DNA of 64,000 bases, from positions 17,484,001 to 17,548,000 of the forward strand of contig JBHGNT010000012.1 of NCBI GenBank assembly GCA_043228905.1. Reading direction: 5' to 3'. This document shows positions 23,322 to 36,777 of this stretch, piece after piece (position 1 is the first letter of the stretch; each line of letters starts with the position of its first letter). The stretch is from Azolla caroliniana (lineage: Eukaryota > Polypodiophyta). The notes below the pieces were generated by a model, which did not search any database, had not been told where the DNA came from, and worked only from the letters and a program-made list of their open reading frames with translations. Made by a program: the position numbers and the translations under genes.

Positions 23322-23590
23322 ACGTTCCAATGGCTATTAATACATAAGGCACTACCGGTTGGAGTGTGGCATCGTGGGAAGCTTAGCTCTCCTAATTGTG
23401 TAGCGTGCCCAAATGCAACAGAATCAAACTGACATACTCTATGGGAATGCTCAGAGACCCATGGATTATGCCAAGTGCAAGGCACAATCATGGTAGTGGG
23501 GAAATGTATGTTGGTTATCATGGCAGGCCCCAATGGGTTCTTGATAGCACAGATCTTTGTCTTCTCTTCTACAAATGGGTTGTTTTATGA
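23322..23590 (+). mobile_element. L1-like LINE, part 2 (zinc-binding C-terminal region)
   Basis: Continues the LINE broken at 16515. FQWLLIHKALPVGVWHRGKL is followed by a Cys/His cluster (CVACPNATES, HTLWECSE) typical of the zf-RVT region that ends plant LINE reverse transcriptases. The right limit is uncertain; a pyrimidine-rich LTR-like segment follows. Confidence 0.82.
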
Positions 23591-23619
23591 GGGTCATGGA
23601 ACAACCCCTCACGGATCTT

Positions 23620-24275
23620 TGTCTTCTCTTTTGAAGAACGCTCTTGCTCTTGCTCTCGAACTCAGGCACTTTGTCTCTTTGTTTGTTGTTTTTCTTCTTT
23701 GTTTTCTCAGTTCTCAGTTTTCTTTGTTGTATACACTCTATGTATTCACCACTGTCTCTTGGTTGTCCTCTCTCAAAGTTGTTCTTGTACTTAGAGTTAT
23801 CTTTGTTCTCTCTCTCTCTCGTCTTTCTATATGTGTGTCTCTCCTTTCTTTTATGTGTTGCTCTCTCCCAGTTGCATGTTCTTCTTTTGGTGCAACGTCT
23901 CTTTTTGTCCCTGCACACAGACACACACACACATGTGTGTGTGTGTGTTATTTATAAATAATTATAACTATTACTTTTTGGTCTTGAGCCAATTCTTAAT
24001 CGGCTCTCAGCCGATTCGGCACTCAGTCGATTGTTGATGCTTAGCCGGCTCTCAACTCTCTGTCGACCCTAACTGGATCTAGGCGCTTAGCTAGCTCCAT
24101 GTTAGCTTTGTCACTCAGTAGGCACTCAGTTGCCTATCGGCTCTTCGACCCTTAGCCGACTCTCAATCGGTTGCAAACACTTGGCCAGTGCTTGGTTGTC
24201 TATCAACTCTCAGTCGTATGTCGGCTCTCGGCAGGCTATTAGTTATGGGCTCCACTTGAGTGGATGGACCCAACA
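23620..24275 (-). mobile_element. LTR-like segment, solo (family also at 28055-28747)
   Basis: Ends on the plus strand with GACCCAACA, so on the minus strand it starts TGTTGGGTCCATCCACT. It shares with 28055-28747 the order: CTTGCTCTTG-rich pyrimidine stretch, TGTGTTGCTCT, TGCAACxTCTC, a CA microsatellite, AT-rich spacer, then many AGCCGATTCGGC-type motifs. No polypurine tract, primer site or coding region adjoins it. Confidence 0.6.
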
Positions 24276-24781
24276 CTTAAGATTGCATATTTGAACAAGA
24301 CGATGTGCTTTAAGTAATCTTGCCGATTTATTGCAAATGTAACTTAGGGGTTGAATGTCTATGTCACATAAAGAAGTTGCCTTACATATTAGCACACGTT
24401 GCCATACAAATTAAATAAAATATGTATGTATTCTCTCTTTTTTCCCATTTTTTTTCCCAAAAAAAAACTCCTATTAGGTATAAAATTTTACAAATGAGAG
24501 TGTTATATACAAATCCCTGTAGGGACACGATAGTTCCATCTTATGTGGATGCCCACTAACTCAAGAAAGGGAGAGGACGACCATTGTTGGATGAAGGCTA
24601 GTTGTTGTCTTTCAACTCCATCAAAGCAACCCTTGAGATTTGGGCTAACCAATTCCAACACAACTTGAGATTTGGCAATAATAGGAGCTAAGTGGATTAT
24701 ACAACACTTCTCCTGTCCATCCATATCAAGTTCCTTCGTTCTGTGTTTTTCTTCTATTTTCTACTTTTTGTTGTCCATTTA
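24276..24781. other. Spacer, nothing recognised
   Basis: AT-rich sequence between an LTR-like segment and a large inverted repeat. The 73-residue minus-strand frame at 24503-24724 has no recognisable motif. Confidence 0.4.
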
Positions 24782-25415
24782 CACCTAGTTGGGTGAAGAT
24801 TATAACCAAGGTTGTTGCCTTGAGGCATATACATTCCTCAAGTAAAAACCTAGAGAGGCTGTACTAACTATTGTTTTATCCACCTAGTCGGGTGAAGATT
24901 GTAACCAAGGTTGTTACCTTGAGGCATATACATTCCTCTAATGAAAAACTAGAGAGGTTGTACTCAGTTGTACTCAGAACGTAATGAAGTTATTTTCGGA
25001 ACCTAAGGTTCCCGTGTTTTTTCTTGATTTGGGTTTTCTACGTTAATATCTAGTGTACTCTGTTTTTGTTGTTTCTGTTACGTCTGATGCATATTGTGTT
25101 GGTAATCCAAGCTAATCCCGATTCCGTCTAGTATTCCTAAACATTAAGTATATGTTAGGAATATTGGACTGAATCAAGATGAGCTTGGATTACCAACACA
25201 ATTAACAATAGATGAAACCACAAGACAAAAATGAGAGTACACCAAAATTTTAGTGTGGAAAATCCAAAATAGGGAAAAACCACGAGAACTGTAGGTTCCA
25301 AACAACTTTACTATGATCTAAGTACAACCGAATACAACCTCTCTAGATTTTCCCTAGAGGAATGTATCTACCTCAAGGCTAGAGCCTTGGTTACAAGCTT
25401 CACCCGATTGGGTGG
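24782..25415. repeat. Large imperfect inverted repeat (arms about 265 bp) with a tandem copy on the left
   Basis: The left arm starting 24881 (CACCTAGTCGGGTGAAG) is mirrored by the right arm ending 25415 (CACCCGATTGGGTGG). The arms meet near 25140-25155 at CCTAAACAT...ATGTTAGG. They carry copia-LTR-like phrases (CTAGAGAGGTTGTACT, GTTTTTCCC, GTGTACTCT) and TTGGTAATCCAAGCT. A further partial copy at 24782-24880 lies 99 bp left of the left arm in tandem. The arms are visibly diverged. Confidence 0.82.
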
Positions 25416-25419
25416 ATAG

Positions 25420-28053
25420 AATAACAAAGATTGGAGCATCAGATATTCCATTTGATTCGGCGTGGAGGGTGGGAAGAGATGAGTCTAGATCTAAAGCTCT
25501 TATCATCCACTTCATGGATATTGACAAGAAAAAAGCTTTCCTCTCTAAAAGAAAGGCACTCAAGGGTGAAAAAATATACTTAGATGACGATCTCACTCTA
25601 GCCCAAGTGGTACACCGCAAAGAAAACATGCCACAAGTGCTTGATGCAAGAAAGGAAGGAAAATGGGTCGTATATAGAGATGGCCAGGTCATTATTACAA
25701 AGAAGAGAACCGCATGGTGATATATGTCCTATGAGACCCTACGCATGACCATATGGAATTGCAACGTCTCTCTACGGACAAATGTCGGATATTTGGAAGA
25801 TACATTGAAAAACATAGATATTGCTATGTATACAAAGACTCACCAATGCATGGCTAGCAAACTCCTCGAGGTACAAGGATATAGATGGGAGTCAATATGT
25901 CGCCCCCAACCTCGAACACGAGGAAGCACTAGAGGTTCATGAGGAGTGGTTGTGCTATACAAAGAGGAGCTCCATGGTAGAGTGCATGTTGTCCATAAGG
26001 ATGTAGATGCACACTACATGTGGATACAAATAAAAAGAGGGGATCTTAGGGAGTTATATATTGCAATTTGCTACTTTCCACCTGCTTACTCAAGGTTTGC
26101 ACCTCTAGGTGAATCACCATATCTACCTCTATATGATGATATATTTAACACCAACAAGGCTGTTTATGGAGAAGTTATGGCAGAAGAGGTTGGTCTAAAG
26201 CGACAAGCTCAAGATATGAGTGCTATAACTGAATATGGAAAACACTTTCTAGCCTTGGGAAGTGCGCATGGATTTGTGATATATAATGGCTTGTCACAAT
26301 GGCCTGGATCAAATGCTTTGACATGTTGGAACCCAAAATGGGGTGCAAACACAGTTGACTATCTAATGGGATCTCCATCTCTTATACTTGAAATAAAAGT
26401 GTTCACTATATCGGGTAGACCTATTGGCTTGGCAGTAGATCATGCATAACTACGCTTCGAGGTAAAGGATGGATGCACAAAGGATGTATATGCTAAGGCA
26501 AGTGGGCTAGCTAAGTATCTATTTACTCACGAGACAATTGATGTGTATAGTTGTGGTGTATACAATGGCATGCTAGATTTAGATCCTTTTGCACCCCTTG
26601 AAGAACTTAGCAAAGGATTATCCAAATCATTGCATAAAGCAGCCACAAATGCCTTCCCTCACACAACGGCCAATCCCCCAAAACTTGGTAGAGTAAGACA
26701 AAATAGTTGGTATGATGAGGAATGTCGTGATACAAGGAGATGCTTGCAACGTGATGTAACTCAAGGCATTTATACACAACCAAGCAAGAGCAACCTTCCA
26801 ACACCTCGTAAGGAAGAAGAAGAGATTGTATTTGGCTAAATTTGAAGATCATTTGTATCGCTTGTTCGTAGGACGAGAGTAAAAGAGCATGGAAAATGTT
26901 TAATGAGAGGCAACCCACCACACAACTGACCTCACTTCAGGTGTGGCATGAATATGCAAAGGTTCTATATGATATCCCGGGGCAACCTCCTCTTCCCCAC
27001 CCGAATGCCTCACGCTCACATGAATCAACCTTCTTTACACCACAAATTGTAAGAAATGCCATTGATCGACTACAATTTGGGAAGGCCCAAGATCATGATT
27101 GATTGGTGGGTGAGCACTTTATCTATGCCCGTGACACCTATAAGATAGCCCACTATAAGACACACTTCTTACATACATCCGAGGATACATTTGTCATTAG
27201 GCCACCTTATATGGACATACATCTATCCTATGCGCTGCGTAGTGTGATAGGGTAATTGTGAACATCATCACATCAACTACAGATTGAGGTAGGCAGATAT
27301 ACACGACTACCTCTAGAAGAGAGAATTTGCCAATTGTGTCATCAAGGAGTGGAATCTGAAGAACACTATGTTTGTCATTGTAGTGTCTTTTATGAAATCA
27401 GAGGGAGATACCATTGCCTCTTTAAACAAGGCTTTGGCCCACTACGCAAGGTAATGGAATATGAGGACCAACGATGCCTAGGACTTTTCTTGCTAGAGCT
27501 CAAGAGACATCGGGAGAAGTTGTTGAAGAATACAACCACACAAGCTCATCCACAAAGAACAATCACAACTTTCTTAAGCCCCATCACTCCTAATGCTAGA
27601 AGTCACCCCCGGGATACACAAATGGGCTCCAGATCAAGACATAACAAAGGGGTTACAATTGATCGAGCAATAGCAATTTGCCGTGCACGTAGGCCCCGCC
27701 CCCATGGATCACGATCTCGACACCCTTGTCATTGACAAATAAAAGCCATTATCTCCCACCATCGTAGGTGCTTCCCTCGCATCGGAGACATCTCCATTCT
27801 GGATCGACCTATGCTAGAGATCTTTCGAAGACAAAAGCTACAATATACCTAACTTGAGAATTTGACATGTGCCAAAAATCAGATTCCCTCGTTTCTTCTC
27901 TTTTCATCTTACTTACTTTTATATTTACTATGTAGTATTTATTTTATTTTGATTTGTTCTCAAAGACGAGACAACACTGAAGATGTAATCTCTTATTTGG
28001 TAATATAGGCCATTTTGGCCTCTTAAAAGACGTTAATATGTCTTTCTTTCTTT
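25420..28053 (+). mobile_element. LINE with endonuclease, reverse transcriptase deleted
   Basis: Frames in order are: an ORF1-type segment (FMDIDKKKAFLSKRKALKGE, 25412-25720); an AP-endonuclease-like region (MTIWNCNVSLRTNVG, GVVVLYKEELHGRVHVVHKD, YIAICYFPPAYS, SNALTCWN, NTVDYLMGSPSLI ending LAVDHA, 25724-26449); a linker (NSWYDEECRDTRR); then, after a gap where the RT should be, a C-terminal zinc-cluster region (LEERICQLCHQGVESEEHYV, 27300-27540). The RT palm is missing between about 27100 and 27240, so an internal deletion happened. The 3' end carries a palindrome and a (TTTC)n tail. Confidence 0.82.
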
Positions 28054-28066
28054 CTTTCTTTCTCTT
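28006..28066 (+). repeat. LINE 3' end: GGCC hairpin plus (TTTC)n tail
   Basis: GGCCATTTTGGCC is followed about 20 bp later by TTAATATGTC and a short (TTTC)n run. The same arrangement (GGCCAATTTTGGCC, then TTAATATATCC and TTTC repeats) closes the LINE fragment at 62152-62496. Confidence 0.75.
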
Positions 28067-28747
28067 GCTCTCTTGCTCTTGTACTCGAGTACTGTATCTC
28101 TTCGTTTGCTGTTTTTCTCTCTTGCACTCTTCTCACTTCTCTATTTTCTCAGTGTATGCCTTTGTCTCTCAGTTGTCTCTTTGTGTGTTGTTTCTATACT
28201 CAAGGGTTATCTCTGTTTTTCTCTTGCTCTCAGTGTCTCAATCTCTTAGTCAGTCGTTCTGTTTGTGTTGTGTGTCTCCACGCCTTTTATATGTGTTGCT
28301 CTCCGTTTTGTGCAACATCTCTTTTTTCCCTGCACACACACACACGCACACATATATGCACATACATCCCCACATATATATGTATATGTATATATTTGTA
28401 AATAGGTATATGTTAATGTAGTTATAACTAATTATAACTTTTTCCCTTTTTAGCCCCAATCCGATTCGGCATTCAGCCAAATCGACAACCAGCCGATTTG
28501 GTGCTCAATCCGAATTGGTACGCAACCGATTCGGCTGCTGAATCGGTGCTCAGCCCGAATCGGCAGCCAGCCAATTCGGCGCTCAGCCGGTAGTTGGCTG
28601 TCAATCGACTCTCGACTCTCTGTCAGCTCTTTGGCCCTAGCCGACTCTCAATCGGCTCTTTGGCCTCAGCCAACTCTCAGCTCTCGGCTCTCGGCTATCA
28701 GCCGTCTGCTGGTTGTGGGCCCTCCACTTCAGTGGATAGGCCCAACA
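28055..28747 (-). mobile_element. LTR-like segment, solo (second family member)
   Basis: On the minus strand it starts TGTTGGGCCTATCCACT. Its layout matches 23620-24275, with a CA/TA microsatellite at 28335-28400 and about ten copies of AGCCGATTCGG-like motifs at 28455-28700. No internal retrotransposon region adjoins it. Confidence 0.6.
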
Positions 28748-29110
28748 ATATATTCTACTATGACCTTACAATGAACTCATTGGCATCATGTCCTTCGTAA
28801 ACTTTCAATTGGTACCCAGAATCAGTCAACACTTACTAAGGTATTATTCCACTAACATCGTGGGTAGTTTTTGCCATAGCAATGAATGCATGCAAACAAT
28901 ATTTGGAGAAGCTCTCATGTCCCTCAACATCACTTGCAAGCATTCCAAGAAAAAATGGACTAAACATGTACCTTGAATCTCACATATGAGGGGCAATACT
29001 CTTAAATGGAGTCTTCTTCGTAAATCAAGAATTGTCAATAACGATTTATGTTCTAAGCATGATTGAGACACTACAAATAAAACCTACACACTTCGTAACA
29101 AAATTTCAAT

Positions 29111-29250
29111 GACCAAAATGTTTTCAAATACCATGAATAATGCTTACATTACCAAAATGCATTCAAATAGCAAGATGTGCACATTCCCAAGACACATTCA
29201 AATAGCAAGATATTTACATTACCAAAATGCATTCAAATAGAGAGATATTT
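29111..29250. repeat. 35-bp tandem repeat, three clear copies and one diverged
   Basis: Copies start at 29146, 29181 and 29216 (each beginning ACATTNCCAAxAxxCATTC), with a poorer copy before them at 29111. They lie 3' of the NTF2-like gene. Confidence 0.85.
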
Positions 29251-29555
29251 CTACAAGTGACAATATTTGAATTATACCTTAGTTTGACATTTTTATTTGA
29301 ACAAGATCCTAAGTTTCCACAAGCATCAAATAGGTGAAGTAGTACTACAGACTTCCATATGCACAGCCTCTGTTCCCTTTCTGTTTCATTGCAACCACCA
29401 AATTAAAAGGTTGTCATGTGAAACCACTCAGGAACCATTACAAAGGAACATCAAAATAACAGTAGCCTTCACATATCTACAACCATAAGTAAATGAGAAA
29501 TAGACAACAAAACCACGCTTACCCATATCATCATATGCTGAGATCTCAATATTTT

Positions 29556-32500
29556 TCAGGCCTTTTTGGGAATAGGGTCCTTCCCAAAACCCATGAGCAG
29601 GTGTGTGAGTAGCATGTTCCCTCTACGGATCTTTTCCACAGCCTGGCCAGCCAATGGAAGCTTCCCAGTTTCCCTATTCCATAGTGGCTTCTTGTCCCAC
29701 CTGAGAGAATCACGACCAACGATATTGTTAGAAGGTTCCTCTCCCTCCCTCTCTCTCTCTCTATATATATTGCATGTGATGAATCAAGAGAAGAATGTAC
29801 AATGCATATATGTCCAAGAATTGAAAGAACATGAACATGAATGACGATTAAAGAACATTGTCATCCGTAAGATGAAAGGGGAAAGTATTGAAACACCCGC
29901 ATCCCTTGGAAAGGTCATTGAATATATATGGGGCACACCAAGTTGGAAAACATGGTGTTGTTTGTTCAGGAGAAAGACCTAGTATGTAAATGGTGGATGA
30001 TACAAATAAGAATCATATTCGAAAATAGTTCGGTGTGCCTCAAAGGTACATATACTTTGTGAGTGAAATTGTACTATCTCATAACAAAGTACCCGTCATA
30101 AAGCATATGAAGAAAAATTGAGAAATAAGGTTAAGGATGTGCATAACATTAGAAAGATAGGCAAATAAGGACATGTCCTATGGGACTAATTTGTGTCTTC
30201 TACAACTATGCTTTTGGAATTGCAATGGACACTCACGGAATGTGCGATTTGGCATAGAGTAGTTCACCAATGACTTGGATATCATACTTCCTGTTGAGAC
30301 ACGGGAGTATGATACTCAAAAGGATTCAAGGTCTAAACAACTACAATGTGCACTCTTTGATGTAGGAGAAAATTCCAAGACAATGAAGAGGACAAGGAGG
30401 GATGGCATATTTGATTAAGAGGGAAATAGAAAAATATGTGTTGACCATAAAACAGGAACATGAATGCTACAAATGGCTCAAAATAGAAACACCAAATGAT
30501 ATACCCACTTTTGTGGTTGGATCCTACATTTGTCATCAAGATTCCAACTTTTATGCATGTTTGATTAAAGACCTTATGAAGGCATTAAGATTCCAACTTT
30601 TATGCAAAACCTTATGAGGGCATTGAAAGAATTTTGCATCCGTACTATGTCAGTAGCTTTGAAATAAAGATTATGCTGTGAAGAGCCAACAAAAAAGATA
30701 AACCCTGCATTATGTACAATGAGCCACTTAAAATTGTGGAAAACTTTAAATACCTTGGCCTTGAAGTAACTTCAAATCATAGATGGAATGAATGTGCTAC
30801 CCACTGCTTAGGGCAGGAAAGAGAGCATATTATGCATTTGAGAACACATGTAATCATGGAGAGATCAAGTGTTGGGTCTAATAGTTGTCAACGGTTCAGT
30901 TTGGTTTGCAAGTGTAAAACTCAAACCGTCTAAAATTGAACCATTTAAAGTTTTGAAACTTAAACCGAACCGAATCGAACCATGAAACCATTTAAACCAA
31001 AACCGTTACAAAAAATCCAAACCGTTAACGGTTAAAATTGTGGTTTTGCAGTTCGGTTTCGGTTTGCAAGTAAGGTCAAAATTCAAAATTTCAATTTTCG
31101 ATATTTTTTTTTTTCAATATTTCAAAAGTTTAAAGATTTTTCCTAATATGTTAGAATTAGGCTTAAAAATGAAAATGTTCAAAAACATATTTAAGAAAAT
31201 AATCAAGTGGCAACCCTAAACCACCAAACCATTTTAACCACACAGAACTGTTAAAAAAAACTTGAACTTGAACCTGAACCTGAACTAAACCGAACCGAAC
31301 CGTTTAAATTGTTAAGCCGAGATTTCACGGTTCAGTTCGTTTCAAATTGAACTATTGCCGATTACTAGTTGGGTCCTCAAGAAATGCCTTTTCGACACTT
31401 TGGTGACACTGGTGCTTCTCTATGGGGTGGAAGTATTGGGAAGTAGCATCCCTAAATCCACTTGGAAAGAGTTTGAAAATGTCCAAAAGCATTTTATTAC
31501 AAAGTTTCTGCAAGTTAAGAAACAAACGCCATATACCCTCCTACTTGAGATGGGATCACTTCCCATTGAGGGTTGTCAAATACACGCTTAAGGTTCAAAA
31601 AAGTTCCTCACATAGAGTGCCTAGAATCGCAAGAGAAGCAAGCAAAAAGATCCAAAAGTCACATAAAAGCAAAATTCTATGTTCCAGTTGGATGCAAGAT
31701 ATGGAAAAATGTTTGAAGATGGGATGTAACACACTTGCCTCATGATGGATCACTATATTCCTTTGTAAATGAGGCATTTCTACAATGTCAATGTATCATG
31801 ACATGGAAATGTGGAGGCTCACGTTTCACAAATTATACTACATCTATTGCACCTTACAAAACCATTTTTTTCACTGAATGGGGAAATCGCACACATCAAT
31901 ACATGTTAGAGTCCATCTTGTTGTCTACCATCCAAACCATTGCTTCCATGCAACTTAGCTCACATGCATTGCGATCTGAGATGGGGCATTGGGGAACAAG
32001 TGATAAGAGTAGTCGACTATGAACACTTCACCCAAAACAAGTTTCACAATCTGAGTAACACACTTCAATACAATGCTCTACCTTTTATCACATTCAACTA
32101 TTGTTTCCATACCTCTTCAACCAAACTCAATCCTTGCATGAAAATGATGATGCACGAGTTTTGGATGAAAACGAACCATGTATTGAAGAAAAGGGTAAAT
32201 ATAAGGAATGAGGATGAACCTTCGATTGAAACCTGCACCCATGGCAAACAACCAAGGTACATAAAAGAGAATCACAAGGACATGTGGGGGCGATTTCTTA
32301 AAGAAATCCTATTGGGCTACCAAATGTATCTTCTATTGGTCAATTTCAAGGGAAATCTAACGCAAGGAATCAAATGTTCACTCTAACCCAAGGTATAACT
32401 CGTTAAAACTCAATTTTGACAAGAATGTTAAAGACACTATGTCATTGGTGAAGCAACCTTGGAAACTAAATCATGCACGAGGTACTAGATAATCAGTATT

Positions 32501-35500
32501 AGAAATGCTTTTGCGGTGTTCGGTGGTTATTTTGGGGATATTGCCATACATACTTGGGCAATGGAATGTGTTTTAAGCACCAAGAGACCTCCAAGTGAGT
32601 TATGAAGGTAAATACATGGAATGTAAGTCGAGTTTAAGGTCCTTCAAAGTTACATGATATTCGGAGAAATATTTTCAGCATCTAATGGGATTTATAATGT
32701 GTCATGGGGCAGAAGGAACATGCTAAGTGAGGAGTCTTCTTTTGAGAATAAAGGATATTGTGTTTGTTATGATGGAGTCAATGATGGACATCATTCTGGC
32801 ATAGTCCTTATTGTGATTGATAGGCTACACCTTGTGGTGATTCAATGTGATGTTCATGGATGATTCACAGTGGTCAAGATCAGCTATGAGATAGTGGGCA
32901 TGCATGCAACAAATGATGTTGTCATTCATAGTGAGCTTTGGCGATGTTTTAATCACGTTCTTTGTTCTTGGATAACTAGGGTTTTTTGCTAGGTGATTTG
33001 AATGTGTTCTAATGGGGTTCAATCTACTTCAAGAGAGGTTTTAGATAAAGAGAGGTTCGACCATCAAACCATTAAAATTAGTCTTTGCAATTGGTTCATA
33101 AGGTTATGCAATAATAGAACCAATCTTTTATTGGTGACTACCAATAATTGGTTTCACCTTCCTCAGGTAGTTTTATGGATGAGGTTGAGGACTAAATGTA
33201 GATAGCAATACATAGACAATTCCCCGAGTTGAGGTATAAACATTGTGGAAAAACACTTCAAAGACCATTACCACCATTCCAAACTTAGGTCCATCTATCA
33301 ATTATGGTATAGATGCCTGACCGCTCTAAACACATGTGTTCAATAATCATTGCTTGTATGCATAGCTATATTTTTCCAATCTTTCACATGGCAGAAACTT
33401 GGTTCCCATATATTTGCACCATGCAAGAGAGTGGGTGTGACCAATGTATTCAACCATAGTTTGGTATATCCAAGCACATTGTCTCTGAAGTGTCCCAAAG
33501 CTACATAGCAGATAGAGAGTTCGGGTGATAGTTCCTTTTTGAAGGAGAAATGAGGTCCTATGAAATGAGGTCATATGACTTTTGTGTATTCTAGCCACAT
33601 ACATTATCTATGTAAAGGTGATTGCTTAGGTTGTTAATTTGTTGTAAACTAAGTAAGTATCATCAGAAAGACAGAAACATACATCTTGTGGAAGCAGAAG
33701 CAAGTTTCAAAAGATGATTCCCCACACTTCAAGGAATACTAGATTTTAGACCAATATTGAAGAGGGTAGAGTATGTAAGAAACTGATTGATTGTTAATCT
33801 ATACAACTACCACAAGCTATGAGTCTGTTTGTCGGGTCTAGTTTGTCCTCCAAATTGATGAGATATCTAATTACGTATGATGGCATTATCTTCTCAATCT
33901 GTAAGTAGGAAAATACCTCATTTCTTTGTTTGCCTCTTACATGACACAATATTCAGTTGTAATCTCATGATGGATCCCATATGGTCTCTTAAAGATGTTA
34001 GTGCATCTTCATATTAATATAGAGAATGCACATACAAGTAGACTTTACATGTTCAACCCATCAAATACAAGTAGACTCTATGAGTAAAATGCATGAAAAA
34101 CAGTAATTAAGAATAAATTAATATAATTATCCAGCTACAAAATACCAGACCAGCATGTAAATGAGAATCATTTTCATTGAAAGGTTATAATCACTCACCG
34201 ATCTTCATGACGTATAACTTTTCCATCTTTAACCTGTTCATGTTTGCCACAATAAATTCTCTCTCTCTCAAAGATGTAATCTCTCTCTTTCTCTCTCTAA
34301 TTTATGGGGTCACCACAAAATCAATGACGGTTCTCATGACACCCCTTGTCTCTATCTAGATGCATCCATCGTTATGGGGCTATATAGTCCCGAGTGTTAA
34401 AGGCCAATGCAAATGACAGAAATGATGCCTTGCCAGCTTACAAATCTGTAATTCGTCCACTGAGAACCTCCTAGAAGTTTCCAATAACGAAAGCTTCCAT
34501 ACCAGTAGCTTTTTTAATCGATGGATGTATCTCTCAACCTCATATTGAGCATAAAATACAAAGGCATTCCGTATCTGTCAATTATGCCATAACCCTCAAT
34601 ACCTTAGATACTGAAAGAATATCTCAAAATGTGGAAAGGCATTCTTGACTAAACACGACCGAACACCCATTGAGTCTGAGATTTTGACACTCCACTCATA
34701 GAAGCTACGCTATAGACATAAATTTCCAGATAGCCTTTGCCACTGAACAACTGATAAATCGAGACTATGTTCCTTTGAAACTGTGAAAACAAACACATCC
34801 CAGAAGCAATACTTCATCTTTGCAAAGCAAATCCTAGAGGTACTCCAGCCACCATGACCCTCCAAATAAATACCTTAGCTTTGAAAGGAAGATGAGATTG
34901 CCATCCCATTTACACCACATGGTGGTGGTCCCTCAAACATAGCCTTAAGGAAAGAGAATCTTCAAGCCACCATATGTTCATATAAATTTAAAAGTGCCAC
35001 TCCATGTCTTTTCGAGTACAAATATGATTCCGTACCACCCCAGTAAGGCATGATCTTTCTTTCCTCTTCCATGATGTGAAACCCCATAGAGGTTGCTAAC
35101 TTCTCAATAGTCTTTGTAGACCAAGGCAGCAACGGTAAATGATATAATATCATAAAAATCATGATTGACTGCACAACTTTTAGTCTAACATGAAACGGCC
35201 AAGGTTGTGATTTCCAATACATAAATTTGTCTACAATTTGTAGTGGATATCCAACCTAGGATTTCGAATTAGGAACATCCCAATCAATAGGATAACCTAA
35301 ATGTCGACAACTCATACCATGTTGTACTACCACCCCTATCCAACCAAGATCATCTAAATTTCTTTTTATACATGAGATGGGAACTGATTTATGCATGTTA
35401 ACTTCAATATTGAAGCAGTAGCGAACGATTCCCACACTTGCATAGCCTTCGTAATGTTCTCTCACAAGGCTCCCAAAAACATAAAGTGATCATATACTAA

Positions 35501-36744
35501 TCCTTGTACAATGTGCGATTTCCCCGATGGTGAGGAAAGTCTTACCAACTCTTTATCTTTAGCCATATTCTCTCTCTCTTGTCTCTCTCCTCTCAATTTG
35601 TAATAGATCTATTATGTATTATGACAAGAAGGCAACTGGATGCAAATAGCTTCACAAGCTAAAACACAAACAGAAATGGTACTATTGATATGTAACATGA
35701 AAGGCTAATAGCCAAAGGATATGCTCAACATAGTAATGATTACAAGAAATTTTTTGCTGAACTAATATATCATAAAGGCAACAAAGTAGATAATTTATTT
35801 CAATTTCCATTATATTTTTCTTAAGAGTATGGTACTCAATCTTCATCACTAAAATAAAAACGATTGTAAAGTCTGACCTGCAGGTTTATAAGTGATATCA
35901 TATCGATTTGTCTGCCTAAAATCTTGTAATGTTGGATATTATCGATATTTATCTAGCACATTAAAAAAACCCAAAGAAATTACTATGAGGTTGAAATAGT
36001 ATAATGGCATGTATTTGCCAAAACATGGTCTAAAGTTGTGGGCTTAGTTGTCATCTTACAACTTACCTCTCCATTCCCAGGTGATGTCTCCACCTCATGT
36101 ATTGTATACTCTCCCATCCTGCCTTCACTAAAAACCTGAATCCAGAGTTGTATAGCAAAAGAAACATTTTGGCAAACTCTTCATTTCATAAATAATGTTT
36201 CCTTTCCTCATAAGAACCATTAAGAAATAACAACACATCTTAAGGTTTAGCTCTTACCAAAACTTACACGTACTTTTATATGATCAAAATATTACGGATT
36301 TAGAAAAGATCTGTCCCTATTTGTGTGTGCATTTTTATAAGCCGACTTCTCAAGGCAAGTCAAATATTGCATATGGATACATTACGTCCCATGAATTCTT
36401 TGGGCTATTTGATTGTGTGTAAGGAACAACCAGATTTACTATAGTCAACCTAATTCAAATTTATATCCTACTTCCAATTTTCTTCGAGGTTACTTTGACA
36501 TTCTACTTCTGTTTTCCAATAAGTTAAAGACACAACTACCTTATTGAAGGGCGAAAACTAACATTGGGTTACGAAATTGAGCACTGAGAATATGAAAAAA
36601 TTGTAAAGTATCTATATGTACATGTACATGTGCATATACAAATACACATATATCATGTGTATGTATACATACATTACATATGTAGGCACGCATATATAGA
36701 CATGTAGTTATGTATATATACATATACATACATACATACATACA

Positions 36745-36777
<33 letters not shown>

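Noticed and set aside
23620-28747. One LTR retrotransposon with both LTR-like segments as its ends
   Set aside because: The interior holds only a LINE and a foldback repeat, and neither primer site nor polypurine tract is present, so two solo LTRs are more likely.
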